A stretch of 64,000 nt of DNA, taken from contig JADNYV010000078.1 in the NCBI GenBank assembly GCA_015501055.1, positions 1-64,000 of the forward strand. Reading direction: 5' to 3'. Every line of letters starts with the position of its first letter. The first letter of the stretch is position 1. The DNA comes from Mucidula mucida. Its lineage: Eukaryota; Basidiomycota; Agaricomycetes; Agaricales; Physalacriaceae. Positions 11,814 through 23,370 of the stretch are shown in pieces. The notes beneath the pieces are model-generated. The model worked only from the letters and a program-made list of their open reading frames with translations, had not been told where the DNA came from and did no database searches. The position numbers and the translations under genes were made by a program.

Positions 11814-12208
11814 ATGCGTTTTACCATCCTTCTCACCTTGACCGCTGTCCTTGCTGTCGCTGTCGCTTCGGTGCGTCCTCCCCGCTGTGATTCTGAATGA
11901 CGTGGAAACTAATAATCCTATGCTTAACAGCCGATCGAGAATGGGGCGTTGAAACGCGAGGAAGCGGTACGCGATTAAAGTCGTTTTTTGGGTTCATGTT
12001 TCATGTGCTGGACGATTTCCTTTACTAGGCACTCGAACGCAAGGAGAATGGTCCCGGAAAGTCTTGGAAGCGAGAAGCTGATCCCGAGCCTCAGTACGCG
12101 CCGGGAGGAGGAAAACCTTGGAAACGGGAAGCGCAGTACGCGCCAGGAGGGGGAAAGCCCTGGAAGCGGGAGCCTCAGTTTGCCCCAGGTGGAGGAAAAT
12201 CGTGGTAG
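11814..12208 (+). CDS. KEX2-processed repeat peptide precursor, alpha-pheromone-like
   Basis: Three exons (11814-11870, 11931-11966, 12029-12208) encode 90 residues. Exon 1 is a clean signal peptide, MRFTILLTLTAVLAVAVAS. Exon 2 encodes a short spacer ending in a Lys-Arg site. Exon 3 holds four related peptides separated by Lys-Arg dibasic sites: NGPGKSW, QYAPGGGKPW, QYAPGGGKPW and QFAPGGGKSW. After each KR come EA, EADPEP or EP, exactly the X-Ala/X-Pro pairs trimmed by STE13-type dipeptidyl aminopeptidases in yeast alpha-factor maturation. The last peptide ends directly at the stop codon. The QYAPGGGKPW core resembles ascomycete alpha-pheromones of the type QWCPxxGQPCW, but without cysteines. 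Basidiomycete mating pheromones are normally farnesylated, so this could be a pheromone-like signal or another secreted KEP/RiPP-type peptide. Processing is inferred, but the architecture is unmistakable. Confidence 0.88.
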
Positions 12209-12647
12209 TTGTGGGCTTCGCTGGATGACGGGTTAAATTGCAGAGGTAGCCATGGGATGTTGTGTTTTCGTGAATTGCGGCGACGGATTCAATGGGAATG
12301 TATTATCTGGTGTACGAGCTAGGTCCGGTGGCGCATCGGGTGCCTGAAGCGAAGGTCGGGCCTTACCCTGTTAGCCTGGTTTTCGACACCTTATATTTCA
12401 AATCCTAAAGCCAATCACCAAGTTGTTCCTCGCAGGGTGCAGTCAGGGTGCAGTTGTCTGAGATTTTGTGAAGCCCTGTGAACTTTGAAGCCTTGCGTCT
12501 AGATTCTGGAAGGGTCTCGTCCTTAACATGGTAAGTGTAGACCGCGTATAATTATCATTGAGAGAGGCCTTGCCTGAAGCAGAGGAGCTATTATAAATGC
12601 ATTCTTAAAAATAAATGGAGTCGAACGATAGATACAAGGATTCGAGA
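12209..12647. other. Convergent intergenic region
   Basis: Lies between the 3' ends of the repeat-peptide gene and the CYP51 gene. It should contain both 3' UTRs. No additional gene or repeat was recognised. Confidence 0.5.
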
Positions 12648-14650
12648 TTATCTTCTTCTCCTGAACTGTACGTTCCTGGGCGCCTCCGGTGTTGCAATCA
12701 TGGTCTTGGATATCGTCAGACCCAATTCATAGCACGTACAAAGCGGAAACTCACATGATAGTTATTAGGTGGTACTGGGCCATCCAGCCGGAATTCAAGC
12801 TCCTGTATCATAGTGGAAAGAATCGTGCCAATTTGCAAGTACGCGAACTAGAGTGTCGTTCATCAGCACGCAATCTCCGGCTTCAAATCGAAAATGCGCA
12901 CCTGTTCACCGATACAGCGATGCCGACCTGCACCGAATGGCTGGTACGGACTAAGCGTTCCCTTACTGACAGCGCCGAAACCATAGTCGATCTTCTCGCC
13001 ACTCTCGTCGACGTACTCCTGAAGGGCGCGTGCAGCGAATCCATCAGCTTCGATCCATCGTTTGTAATCAAACTTCGAAGGATCCCTCCACACGTTCGGA
13101 TCGTTGTGACTGATCGACGGAGAAGCGAGAACATAGTAGCCTTTAGGAATGATGTATGTGCCTTCCTTCGAGGGCGCGGCAAGTGTAGGAGGCACTGGTA
13201 CGTCGTCGCGGACATGGCGAAGAATACTGTGGATGGGAGGATGCAGGCGAAGAGTTTCCCGGATGACAGCATTCATTATGGGGAGCTCTTTAACTTCGTC
13301 GTAGGTGATCGGGGAGAAACTGCCATTAGCGGTGCCGAACTTTTGAACTTGCTCATTGTAGAGTGCGGCGCTACAAGTGGACAGTCAGTCAAAGTATACA
13401 CCAGGGAAAAGTAATAACGAACGCAAGCTTGGGGTCATGAGCAATGTGAAGAAGTGCCCACGCACCGGTGGATTGACTAGTGTGCTGGCCGCCCATGAGC
13501 AAGGCAATCAATATATGTGCGATCTCAGAATCCGTGACAGGTTTGCCGTTACGATACTTTTGATCCCGGAGGGCGTTGACAATATCGTATTCGACCTGAG
13601 AGATCGTCAGAGGGGGTTAAAATGGAGTCATGGCACTGACATCGTCTCCAGCTCTGTTTTCACGGCGTTCCCGGACGACATTGACATAGAATTCGGTAAT
13701 CTTCTTGTGGGCCACATCACGTGCTCGGTAATTGGGTAGAGGAAGATTGGGGAAGAGGAAGTTCACGGGAGTAAAGCCGCCGTCGAGATCATTGAAGACC
13801 GCGGCGAAGCTCTTGTCAAGCTTACTGCGAATGTGCTTTCCTTGTAGTGTACGGGAAGCGGTAAGGATGGTGATTTGTGCCATGAGCTGTAAGATGTCGG
13901 CAGAGCCCCACGCTGTGGTGTCGCCAACCTGGTACTCCTTGAAAGCAAGATCGCTATGCAGGAAGTCGTGCACCTCTTGCTCGATAAGGCCAGTGTACGA
14001 GCGGAAGGAATCGGTATTCAAACCCCATTTGACGAATTTCTTTTGTTCCATGAATCTCTCGTTTGGGATAGCGTACACCACGTCGTCGCCGAAGATGGGC
14101 GTGGTCAGATGCTAATAGCCAATGTAAATGGAAGGAGCTGGACATCATGCCAGGGATGGGCGTACCGTATAAGCATCCTCGGCGTTGAAGACAGTCGATT
14201 TACCACCGAGAACAAAGTTGTTTCCCTTCGCGCCGAGCAAGACGGTGACCTTGCGGCCAAATAGGACAAATGTAAAACAGTCCCCGTACTGTATATCGTC
14301 AGAAGTGAAGCGAGAGAGGAATATTATCAGCACCGACCTTTTTCTGGTTGCTGAAGAAAAATTTCAACGGGTCGTTTCCATACTGAATGCCAGATCCGAT
14401 GAAGGGTAGGAAATGGAAGACAAGTGGTGGCTTCGTTCGGTCTTGCGGAAGCTGGTCGTTATAAGACTATGAACAGTGAGAAATAGACGCGACGTACCAA
14501 TTGTTTGAGCACGTTTATAACGATCGCGATCAAGGGAATGTTGACTAACGCAAGAAGAACATGGCGGGTATTGAATTCCGGCGCCTGGGAGAGGCAGTCC
14601 GTCCAATTGTCTGCCACAAAGGTCGTCGTCGCGTTGAGAAACTCCGCCAT
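12648..14650 (-). CDS. ERG11: Lanosterol 14-alpha-demethylase (CYP51)
   Basis: An endoplasmic-reticulum cytochrome P450 that removes the 14-alpha methyl group in ergosterol synthesis; it is the azole target. Roughly nine exons. The N-terminal exon ([16 protein letters not shown]...) contains a membrane anchor. CYP51 hallmarks follow: [66 protein letters not shown], the I-helix LLMGGQHTS, the K-helix [26 protein letters not shown] and the heme-binding [12 protein letters not shown]. After the heme exon two more exons encode [13 protein letters not shown] and the end [14 protein letters not shown] at 12648. The gene looks intact. The upstream 14.65-15.5 kb is a shared divergent promoter with the protease gene. 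Confidence 0.93.
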
Positions 14651-15517
14651 GGCTGGGTATTGTCATGGCTCTCGAAAGTGTTTATATACGAAGGTTGGAA
14701 ATATGACACCATAATATTGGTGGTACGAGGGTCCAGCCTGGGCTAGTCCTTGCACGCCAGGACGCGATCCAAGCACGGTCAGTCGTCGGGGCCTGTAGAA
14801 GCGTGCAGGTTCGCCAATTCTTGCCCAATGCCGTTCGAGATTTTACGAGCCGGCTTTCTAGATTTCGTAGGTAAAAAAGACCTCCGTCCGGGGGACGCTG
14901 CCATTTGGCAATGTGAATTATTTGCTGGTATATGCTTGAGTCGGTCTCAGAGTATGACCTTGGGGGTAGAAATAAAAAGTGAGTTCGCTCAACTCTTCCG
15001 CCATAGGCAAGGGAGTTGACCATTTTGGCTCATGGGAGTAGGACTGTACGCAGACTCGCCGACGCGCGGTGCCGCCATCTATTCCCACGGTCACCTGCGA
15101 CGTGTACTTTCTTTTCCTCAGGTAATCTTCCTCTGTCCCGTGCACTATCCTGAATGATTTCTACAGAGAATAGCTTGCGATCTCGGCGGTTGATCAGATG
15201 CGCTTGTCTTTCCACGTAACCTGGAGTGGGATCTGCTGCGAGTCACCGGCATCGTTGCCACGATACTTTCTTTCCCCTCACAGTCAACTCTGCTAGTCTC
15301 CTGCAATCTCCAGCGATACGTATGCGTCTCCTCATGCGAAACTGAGATAACAGATATATCATACGCATCACTCATGACGTCCGCACACTTCGTTTACTAC
15401 TACAGGGCACGAACAAATCTAATTATACGCGCTTCTTTCGAGGTATAGATAGGGCGTCATGTCGACGGGTATTCCTCACTTTGTTTCCCTTCCACCTCCA
15501 TCAGTGTAACTTCCAAC
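14651..15517. other. Divergent promoter region of CYP51 and aspartic protease
   Basis: No convincing coding sequence. Two related patches (near 15,085-15,120 and 15,250-15,290) share GTACTTTCTTT(T/C)CCCTCA-like sequence, possibly a repeated promoter element. A TATA-like GTATAGATAGGG lies near 15,440, about 75 bp before the protease start codon. Confidence 0.4.
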
Positions 15518-17227
15518 ATGCTTCGTCACGTCGTTCTCAACTCATACCCCGTCACTGCGCGTTTGCATCCAACTGTTGGGCACGCTAGAGATATCCTCAA
15601 GCGCGACATAGAGCGTGCCAGGAGGGCTGCTACTGGCTCGTACCCGCACGGCCCGCTAATTGCTCGGGAACCCATCCAGCGCGGCGAATACGCCCAGCTG
15701 CAGTCCCAGCCTTCCGACGGGACCCACAATATCGACGTGACCAATGCCAGTAAGTTGGATGTGGCTGAAAATATATACTCAGGATTCTGACATCTTCGAC
15801 GCCTAGCGGTCACCTACACTATGGAAGTCGAAATTGGCGAGTCAGCCCAGACTTTCAACCTGCTCATTGACACCGGAAGCTCCAACACTTGGATCGGTGC
15901 TGCTACGAAGTATTCGCCGTCGTCGTCGTCTCAAGAGTAGGTCTTCCTTGTTATTCTTCGCTCACACCTGACTCGCTTTGCAGTACTCGCAATACTTTTG
16001 TGCGTTGACTGCTCTAAATCTCAAGCATCCCTCACTCTCTCTGCAGTCAGTCAGCTATGGATCCGGCATGGCCTCTGGCGAAGAATGTACGCCACCTCGT
16101 CTGTCTTTTGTATTGAAATCTTACGTGTACGTATCAGACGTCGATACTTGCAAGCTAGGTAACGAGCTCGTTATCGAGAAACAGTCCATCGGTGTCGCGA
16201 AGCGCACCCAGGGTTTTGACGATGGCATCGACGGAATTCTTGGGTATGATCATTCCATGTTGCCTCAAACTTGACGTGATTGTTTCCAGCATTGGCCCCG
16301 CTGACCTTACGTCTGGTAAATATAGTCTTATCATCATCCTTCTCGACTTAAATTCATTCCAGGAACTGTTAAAAACACCCCGTCGGTCCCCACAGTGACC
16401 GACAACCTCCGCAAACAAGGCACCATCAAGGTCGAAACGATTGGATGTTACTACGCCCCAACCGAAGGCGATAATGACCTCGGCAAAGGAGAACTCACTT
16501 TTGGTAGCTCTGACCCATCCAAGTACGGCTAATTGAGTCTTTTTGTTCGGTACTGAACATGACTAGATTCACCGGTACGATCACATATGTCCCCATCACC
16601 AAGACCAGCCCGGCGTCGAAGTACTGGGGTGTCGACCAGGAGATTCAGTATGGCTCCGAAACCATCATGAACAATTCCGCTGGCATCGTAGACACCGGCA
16701 CCACTCTCGTTCTCCTCCCTTCCGATGCCTTTGAGAGTTACCAGAAGGCCACAGGCGCGACGATGGACAGGCAAGTCGACTAAAATCACAGTTATGCTAA
16801 GCTGATGTACTGCCTTCACAGCGAGACCGGTCTTCTCTCTGTCACTGAGGAGCAGTACAACAACATGAAGAGCCTCAACTTCAAGATCGGTGACGCAAGT
16901 CTTCGCGATCCTAGGGTGGACATTCTGCTGACTGCTCCTAGGCGACCATGGAAATGACCAACAATGCGCAGATTTGGCCCCGCAGCATGAACGCGATGCT
17001 TGGGGGTGATGCCGACAAGATCTATCTCGTTTGCGCTGACATTGGCAGTGTTGGTGGTCAAGGTCTGGACTTTATCAGTTCGTGTCTCTCACTTCGGCTA
17101 TCGAACACAGTTTGACATTGCTTCAGACGGGTTTGCCTTCCTTCAACGGTGCTACACCGAATATGACACCACCAACGCGCGTATCGGCTTCGCCCGCACT
17201 GCGCACACAATGGACGAGTCCAACTGA
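15518..17227 (+). CDS. Pepsin-like aspartic protease (A1 family, polyporopepsin-like)
   Basis: About ten short exons give an A1 aspartic protease. Both catalytic motifs are present: DTGSSNTWIG (first lobe) and IVDTGTTLVLLPSDAF (second lobe). The flap tyrosine is in SVSYGSGMASGEEYVD. Other family blocks are FDDGIDGILGIGP, GELTFGSSDPSKFTGTITYVPI, YWGVDQ and the C-terminal GFAFLQRCYTEYDTTNARIGFA. The propeptide-like N-terminal region is rich in Arg and His. Oddity: the chosen ATG gives MLRHVVLNSYPVTARLHP, which is not a convincing signal peptide, although homologues are usually secreted. Either an upstream exon is missed or this member is retained in the cell or vacuole by another route. Confidence 0.85.
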
Positions 17228-17262
17228 TTATTCTAACGACTCGATTTCAAGTTATTCGTGTA

Positions 17263-17330
17263 GTTTATGGACGTTGTACGGATAGTGTTATGGACGTTGT
17301 ACGGACAGTGTTATGGACGTTGTACTTATT
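17263..17330. repeat. Three-copy tandem repeat in protease 3' region
   Basis: The unit (G)TTATGGACGTTGTACGGA(T/C)AGTG is repeated almost perfectly three times with a period of about 23 bp. It probably lies in the 3' UTR of the aspartic protease. Confidence 0.7.
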
Positions 17331-17417
17331 ATGTGAACTGTTCGCTTTTGGATAGCAGAATTCTCACGCTTCATGTCTTTTAAAATAACTGCCAGTCACC
17401 GTCGGTTTTAGCTCGAA

Positions 17418-17484
17418 AACCTAGCCTTCTTTAGAACATGAGCGAGACTATCGCGCTTGCTCATGTTTCAAAGGAGGCTAGGTT
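17418..17484. repeat. Long imperfect hairpin (29-bp arms, short loop)
   Basis: The left arm starts AACCTAGCCTTCTTT and ends ACATGAGCGAG. The right arm, CTTGCTCATGT..AAAGGAGGCTAGGTT, is its near-perfect reverse complement with about four mismatches. The loop is about 9 nt. It could be a small palindromic element, a structured transcript end or a precursor of small RNA. Confidence 0.7.
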
Positions 17485-17847
17485 ACCTAGCTACGTCGGT
17501 TTCTGTTTAAAGACGGAAGATCAATCAGCCGGTACGTACTGTCTGTCATAAACACCTGAGTTGTCCGAAGGTCGATTAGACGTACTGAATTTTCAATCGG
17601 AAGAGTATTTGATACTTAGTAGCCAGGGATACTGATTGATTATTGCGCCACCGTGCGAAAACAAAGCCCAAATTTCAGGAAAAGGATCAAGAGGTTTCGT
17701 CCATTGGCTTCGCTGGGAGGATGCACTCCTCGATGTCATTTCAAACGAGGAACCATGCGACTAGAACATGAGGCCACGTGTGAAACAGGGTGCGCTCTTG
17801 CCGAATGACTTTCAAAGAAGTTCAAGAGTCCTCTGCAATAGAACTTG

Positions 17848-19168
17848 ATGGGAGACGATGCACAACGCCCCAAAAAGAAACGCAAACTCAGCGACGACGC
17901 GCCTTTGACCGAGTCCGCTCATACCCCTCCGAGAAAACACGATGCGTCGTACTATTTTGGTGACGGAAACTGTGTTATCCTTGTCAAAGACACACTCTTC
18001 ATTGTACGCGTTATAGCTGCCATTGCCGTCCTTCTCAAATTCACATGCATCCAGGTTCACGCCAACGTACTTACAAGACATGAGTCCTTTTTCCAAGACA
18101 TGTTCGCTATGCCCCAGCCTCTCATACAAGATAGTCGAACGACGGAAGGCTCCTCTGATTCCAACCCTCTCTTTCTACCTTTTGGCCATGCTCCAGCCTC
18201 TCAATAAAGATAGTCGAACGACGGAAGGCTCCTCTGATTCCAACCCTCTCTTTCTACCTTTTGAGCATGTCGACGCTTTCCGAGAGCTTTTGTGGGCGCT
18301 ATATGCACCGTGAGTACTTTCCGCGCCGCCTCAAAGTATCGTGGATCCTTAGTACGGCGACCTCTTCCCCACAGTCCACGCGAGCTTGCGGTAATCAGTA
18401 GGCCAGGCTCAGCCAACGTTGGCAAGTTGATGGACGTCGCTCGTGTTGCCAATAAATACGCGTATAGGACGCTCGAAACGTGGGCGTTGGACGCGCTAGC
18501 AGAGTATATCAAGGTGCGCCCTGTTGGAACGGATGCACCACTCCTGCAAGGCTCCGACGCGGAAAAAATGAGTCTCGTAAAGCGTTTGATACAACTAGCG
18601 CAACACTGTAACCACCGTGAACTCATCATTCGCACAACCGACGTATTTCTTTCAAGTACGCATACTACGCTATGATTCTTGCAGACGATTGCGATGTTCG
18701 TTCCCTCAAAGGCGAGGTCTACTTCGAAGTACTGCAGCGTCCATTTCTCGTCTACGATCTCCCGACCTTCAAGAAGGCGATGTTGATTCAAGCGGACGTC
18801 TTCTTATCAGCTCCGCACAGCAGGTCAGACTGCTGGCAGGATACTATCGTCTCGCGCAGATGTCACTGGGGTATCTTGCTCTTCCAACGGAGTTCTCCCA
18901 GCTTGAATGCTGCCAAGGAGCCTGTGAACCCAAGTGGGAAAAGGTCTGGGGGAAAGCGATGGGCACTCTGATCGAAGTTGAACAAGCAAATGTGATTGCT
19001 AGACTACAACAGATGTGGGCCGCGTGCCACACGGTTTCATACGCGGTAGTCAATCCTGCGGACAGGCTCAGCTACCGATGCTCTCAAGCTGGTTGCGACG
19101 TTTTGGCAGCCATGGCCCAGTCAATCAAAGACAAACTGGGAGATGTGTTTTCCGATGACATTGAATAG
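17848..19168 (+). pseudogene. BTB-domain gene copy, inactivated
   Basis: Homologous to the intact BTB gene at 8418-9823, with the same exon plan: a KKKRKLS-type N-terminus, SYYFGDGNCVILVKDTLF, then intron, then VHANVLTRHESFFQDMFAMP. A 79-bp segment (about 18114-18192) is directly duplicated. Since 79 is not a multiple of three, the second copy shifts frame and meets TAA. No GT-AG intron can remove exactly one unit. Further downstream the homology moves from one frame to another near 18,650 (around KYAYYAMILADD) and again near 18,785 (before EGDVDSSGRLLISSAQQ), so at least two more frameshifts exist. The final frame ends normally at KLGDVFSDDIE. A shortened product cannot be excluded, but a full-length protein is not encoded. 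Confidence 0.75.
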
Positions 19169-20050
19169 GGCGAACCTTACTCTTTTCATTCGCCAAGAGC
19201 GCGGCTGGGCGTCAGCGATTATTATATCGCGCTCTAGGGAAATAACCCATACTTTATCATCATATGCTTCCTCTAATCAAGGACAACATACAGTAGTTGA
19301 ACATGTGTCCGTTGTGCAAATAGAACTTGGTCAAACGTCATTCAGCCATCCTGAGAATAACGACGAGGTAAGTATTAACATGGGAATGTAGACAAGACAG
19401 GCGATCGGAGTAATGTCCGTAATCCGTAACCAGAAGCTTCAATACAGGTCAAGAGAGATGGAGTTAAGTCGTGCCCGCAACCTCGAACGTGTGCCCAAGT
19501 TGGTAAATCGGTAGTTACCGTTACCGATGAGTGAACATGGTACTGGTAGTACACCAGGCTACTAATCCACGAGTGCTGTACACTGTTTTATGGCAATAGG
19601 CCACAGTCTTCACTAGGCAGATAAAAAATTGAGGAAGCTTCTCAGGAGAAGAACGATATCCGGTAGGACAAGAGACGCGTTTGTTTCCCCGAGGTATTCC
19701 GGGGTAGCAGTCAAGCCTGGGAGTTATTTGGAGTGCTATGTCCGATAGGGGTAAGCTAAAGGCTCGCGGGAGAAGATAGAAGGACGAGAAGTCAGGGAAC
19801 GAGGGAATTTTCAAGATATCTGGGACCTGTAGCACACGAACAATTGAACATTTAACCCACCGCTGCGGCCTCATGATTAACTGGCGTCAAGAAAGAAGAC
19901 CTTCGACAAACCCCATTAGAATCGAAGCCAAGAATAGCGCGTCGTAGACATGGCCTGGTTCAATCTATGAAATGCATTGGGTCAAAGGATGGCAAGACCC
20001 GAAAGGCTCGATCGTGATGTCACGCGCGTCCAACTTTGCTTCTACCCATC
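19169..20050. other. Intergenic, no gene seen
   Basis: About 880 bp between the BTB pseudogene and the sirtuin. Reading frames here are short, without recognisable domains or splice-supported exons. Confidence 0.5.
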
Positions 20051-21520
<1,470 letters not shown>

Positions 21521-22143
21521 TAGAGAAGCACCCGTTTCATGGTTTTCTTTCTGTCATCCACCGGGACATTTGAATGCGTAGGTTGTATGTTCTAGCTTCT
21601 GTAACTGTACTGAAGACCCGTAAATGTTCGTGCCGGTTTTGCACTAGTACCGGCTCATTCATGCTGAGTTTGGTTTTAATTATGTGATGGCCGACTTTTC
21701 CGGGCGCAAACAATTGTGTCATATTCATTGCAGACGTGAGTAACGGTGTGGGTTGATAAATTGCAGTTCCTCCAACTTGAAGAACTATGTCTCGCATTTG
21801 CAGGTGTGTTCCGAATTGCGCCACAGTCGTGAGTCGTATACCGTAATGCCCAGGAAATTCACCGCTTCCCACGTAGACTGAACCTATGTTCTTTCCGGCG
21901 TATTACTGTGCCTCTCCCTTGGTCGGACTAAACACTTCGTTACACTTGTGACCTGTACACGAATGTTTCGCTTCGTAGTTCGTGTGGCACGAACCACATA
22001 ACCTCTACGAATATCTTAACGCCTAAGATGTCTTCCGGATTCAATTGGCGTTCGACGGTCGTCTCCTCTTTACATCCTGCTTTGGTGATCCCTCAAGCTC
22101 CAGCTATAAACGATCGACTCGTCGAGTGTTACCTCAAACTGGG
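21521..22143. other. Intergenic, no gene seen
   Basis: Follows the sirtuin stop. No splice-supported or domain-bearing reading frame. The right end borders the reverse-strand member of an inverted gene pair. Confidence 0.45.
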
Positions 22144-22735
22144 TCACATATTGTTCTCAAGCAAGTTCGACCAATTTCTCATTCTAGTGGTGGTGCCACA
22201 AGCTACTGAAGCGGACAGAATACAGGTAAAAATGTTGTGAGCACTGGGCGCCTGCTCATTGGGAAGACGACATGGAGTTAATTTTTTAAACGTAGTATCC
22301 CCATCCGTTATCGGGGAGTCACGACTGGACTCAGTGCTGGCGCTGGAGGAGATGGAGGGGAGGGGGAGCTGCCCCGGATGCTGGTCATCAGCGGGCACTG
22401 CTGGGTGATAATTGTCCACGCCAACCATACAGTTATGCGGGAGTAGCCTGAGGACCTCCGCGGAAGTGAAGGGTCCGCCAACTCGCAGACCTTCAAGCGG
22501 CTCGCGAGACAGATGAACGGTACGTTCATCGTCGATACGATAGTACAGTGGTTGTTTTGTCAATTTGTATCCCAGGTCGTCCACAAAGTGGGTGAGCAGG
22601 AACGCAATGATGTGGTCCTCTCTGGGAGGCGGCGCCTCGAAGAGTAAATGCCAGCACGGCGGGCCGGTGGGGATGGCGCTTATGGGGGCCATTTGATGTT
22701 TTCCAAAATGTCCATGATGAGAGCTGGTGGCAAAA
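22144..22735 (-). pseudogene. Unknown gene, copy A of an inverted duplicate pair
   Basis: A reverse-strand frame of about 182 residues beginning MAPISAIPTGPPCWHLLFEAP and including LLTHFVDDLGYKL and LPHNCMVGVDNYHPAVPADD. I do not recognise the family. The inverted copy B at 25870-26450 starts 11 residues further upstream (MDTLENIKWPP). In copy A the same ATG (22715) exists, but a run of five rather than six C shifts it out of frame. The rest of copy A stays open where copy B is broken. It may still make a protein from the internal ATG at 22692. The pair flanks the tRNA-Glu and the S28 peptidase gene. Confidence 0.55.
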
Positions 22736-22827
22736 AAGACTACCGCGTCATTTGAGGTCCAGAGAATAAATAAGCGCTCGGCCCGTTGAGGGCGCTAACG
22801 TCGGATCTCAACTGTTGGGTTATTGAA

Positions 22828-23069
22828 ATGATGCGAAGTCCTTACCACCATCCTGACATTCCCAGAAGCTTCGGAGGAAGTCAATCGGACATGCCCTCAG
22901 AGGTTACACCTTCAACTTACTACGTACCGAAATGTAAGTTTTGGCGAAGTCTGTTCTACTAGTACACCACTCGTACGCTTGCCTCATAGTCGGCATTGGT
23001 GGCCATGTGCTATTCAATTCGTCTTGGGGGGCTAGCATAGAAGACAAAACTCAATTGCCACCGTTCTGA
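22828..23069 (+). CDS. Putative small two-exon gene (61 residues)
   Basis: Exon 1 is 22828-22933 and exon 2 is 22990-23069. The intron starts GTAAGT, ends TAG and is 56 nt, a textbook size for this genome. The joined frame is open from ATG to TGA: it begins MMRSPYHHPDIPRSFGGSQ, crosses the junction at YYVPKFGIGGHVLF, and ends QLPPF. There is no signal peptide or recognisable domain. The canonical intron is the main support; chance cannot be excluded for so short a frame. Confidence 0.4.
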
Positions 23070-23187
23070 AATTTACAGCAACTAGCAAACTACTGCAGTC
23101 ACCAGTGCCACACATGCAACTAACATGTCCATTGTCAGACTCACACTACAGCAATCAAAAACTTCCCAAATTCAAAAAGCTAGACTT

Positions 23188-23274
23188 TCGGATACGGGGA
23201 ATCGAACCCCAAGCTGCCGCGACCAGCCTACGCTGTCTGAGAGGCGGCAATGTTAGCCGTTACACCATATCCGA
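23188..23274 (-). tRNA. tRNA-Glu (anticodon CTC) with intron
   Basis: On the reverse strand the acceptor stem TCGGATA pairs perfectly with TATCCGA. The D arm reads GTGT-AACGGCTA-ACAT and the T arm contains GGGGTTCGATTCCCC. The anticodon stem GCCGC/GCGGC encloses loop bases CT-CTC-A, then an intron of about 16 nt after position 37. Anticodon CTC corresponds to glutamate. Removing the intron leaves about 71 nt, normal for a tRNA. Confidence 0.88.
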
Positions 23275-23370
23275 TGACTACGCTTTACCTTCACAGCAAC
23301 TGATCGATAGCCGCCTTCCTTCATTTTAAATTAAGCCGTGGAACGCGTGAACTGCTTACTTCCGACTTCC

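Larger units (their letters stand above)
17228..17847. other. Intergenic region with tandem repeat and hairpin
   Basis: Contains a three-copy tandem repeat just after the protease stop and a long hairpin, both listed separately. The rest, up to the BTB pseudogene, shows no gene. Confidence 0.5.

Noticed and set aside
12689..13414. Forward-strand frame of 241 codons
   Set aside because: Antisense to CYP51 exons that carry clear P450 motifs.
18130..18210. Splicing out of the duplicated 79-bp unit to rescue the BTB gene
   Set aside because: An intron of exactly 79 nt would need AG|GT at the unit boundary, and no AGGT exists in the unit; nearby GT-AG choices remove 80 nt and leave the frame broken.
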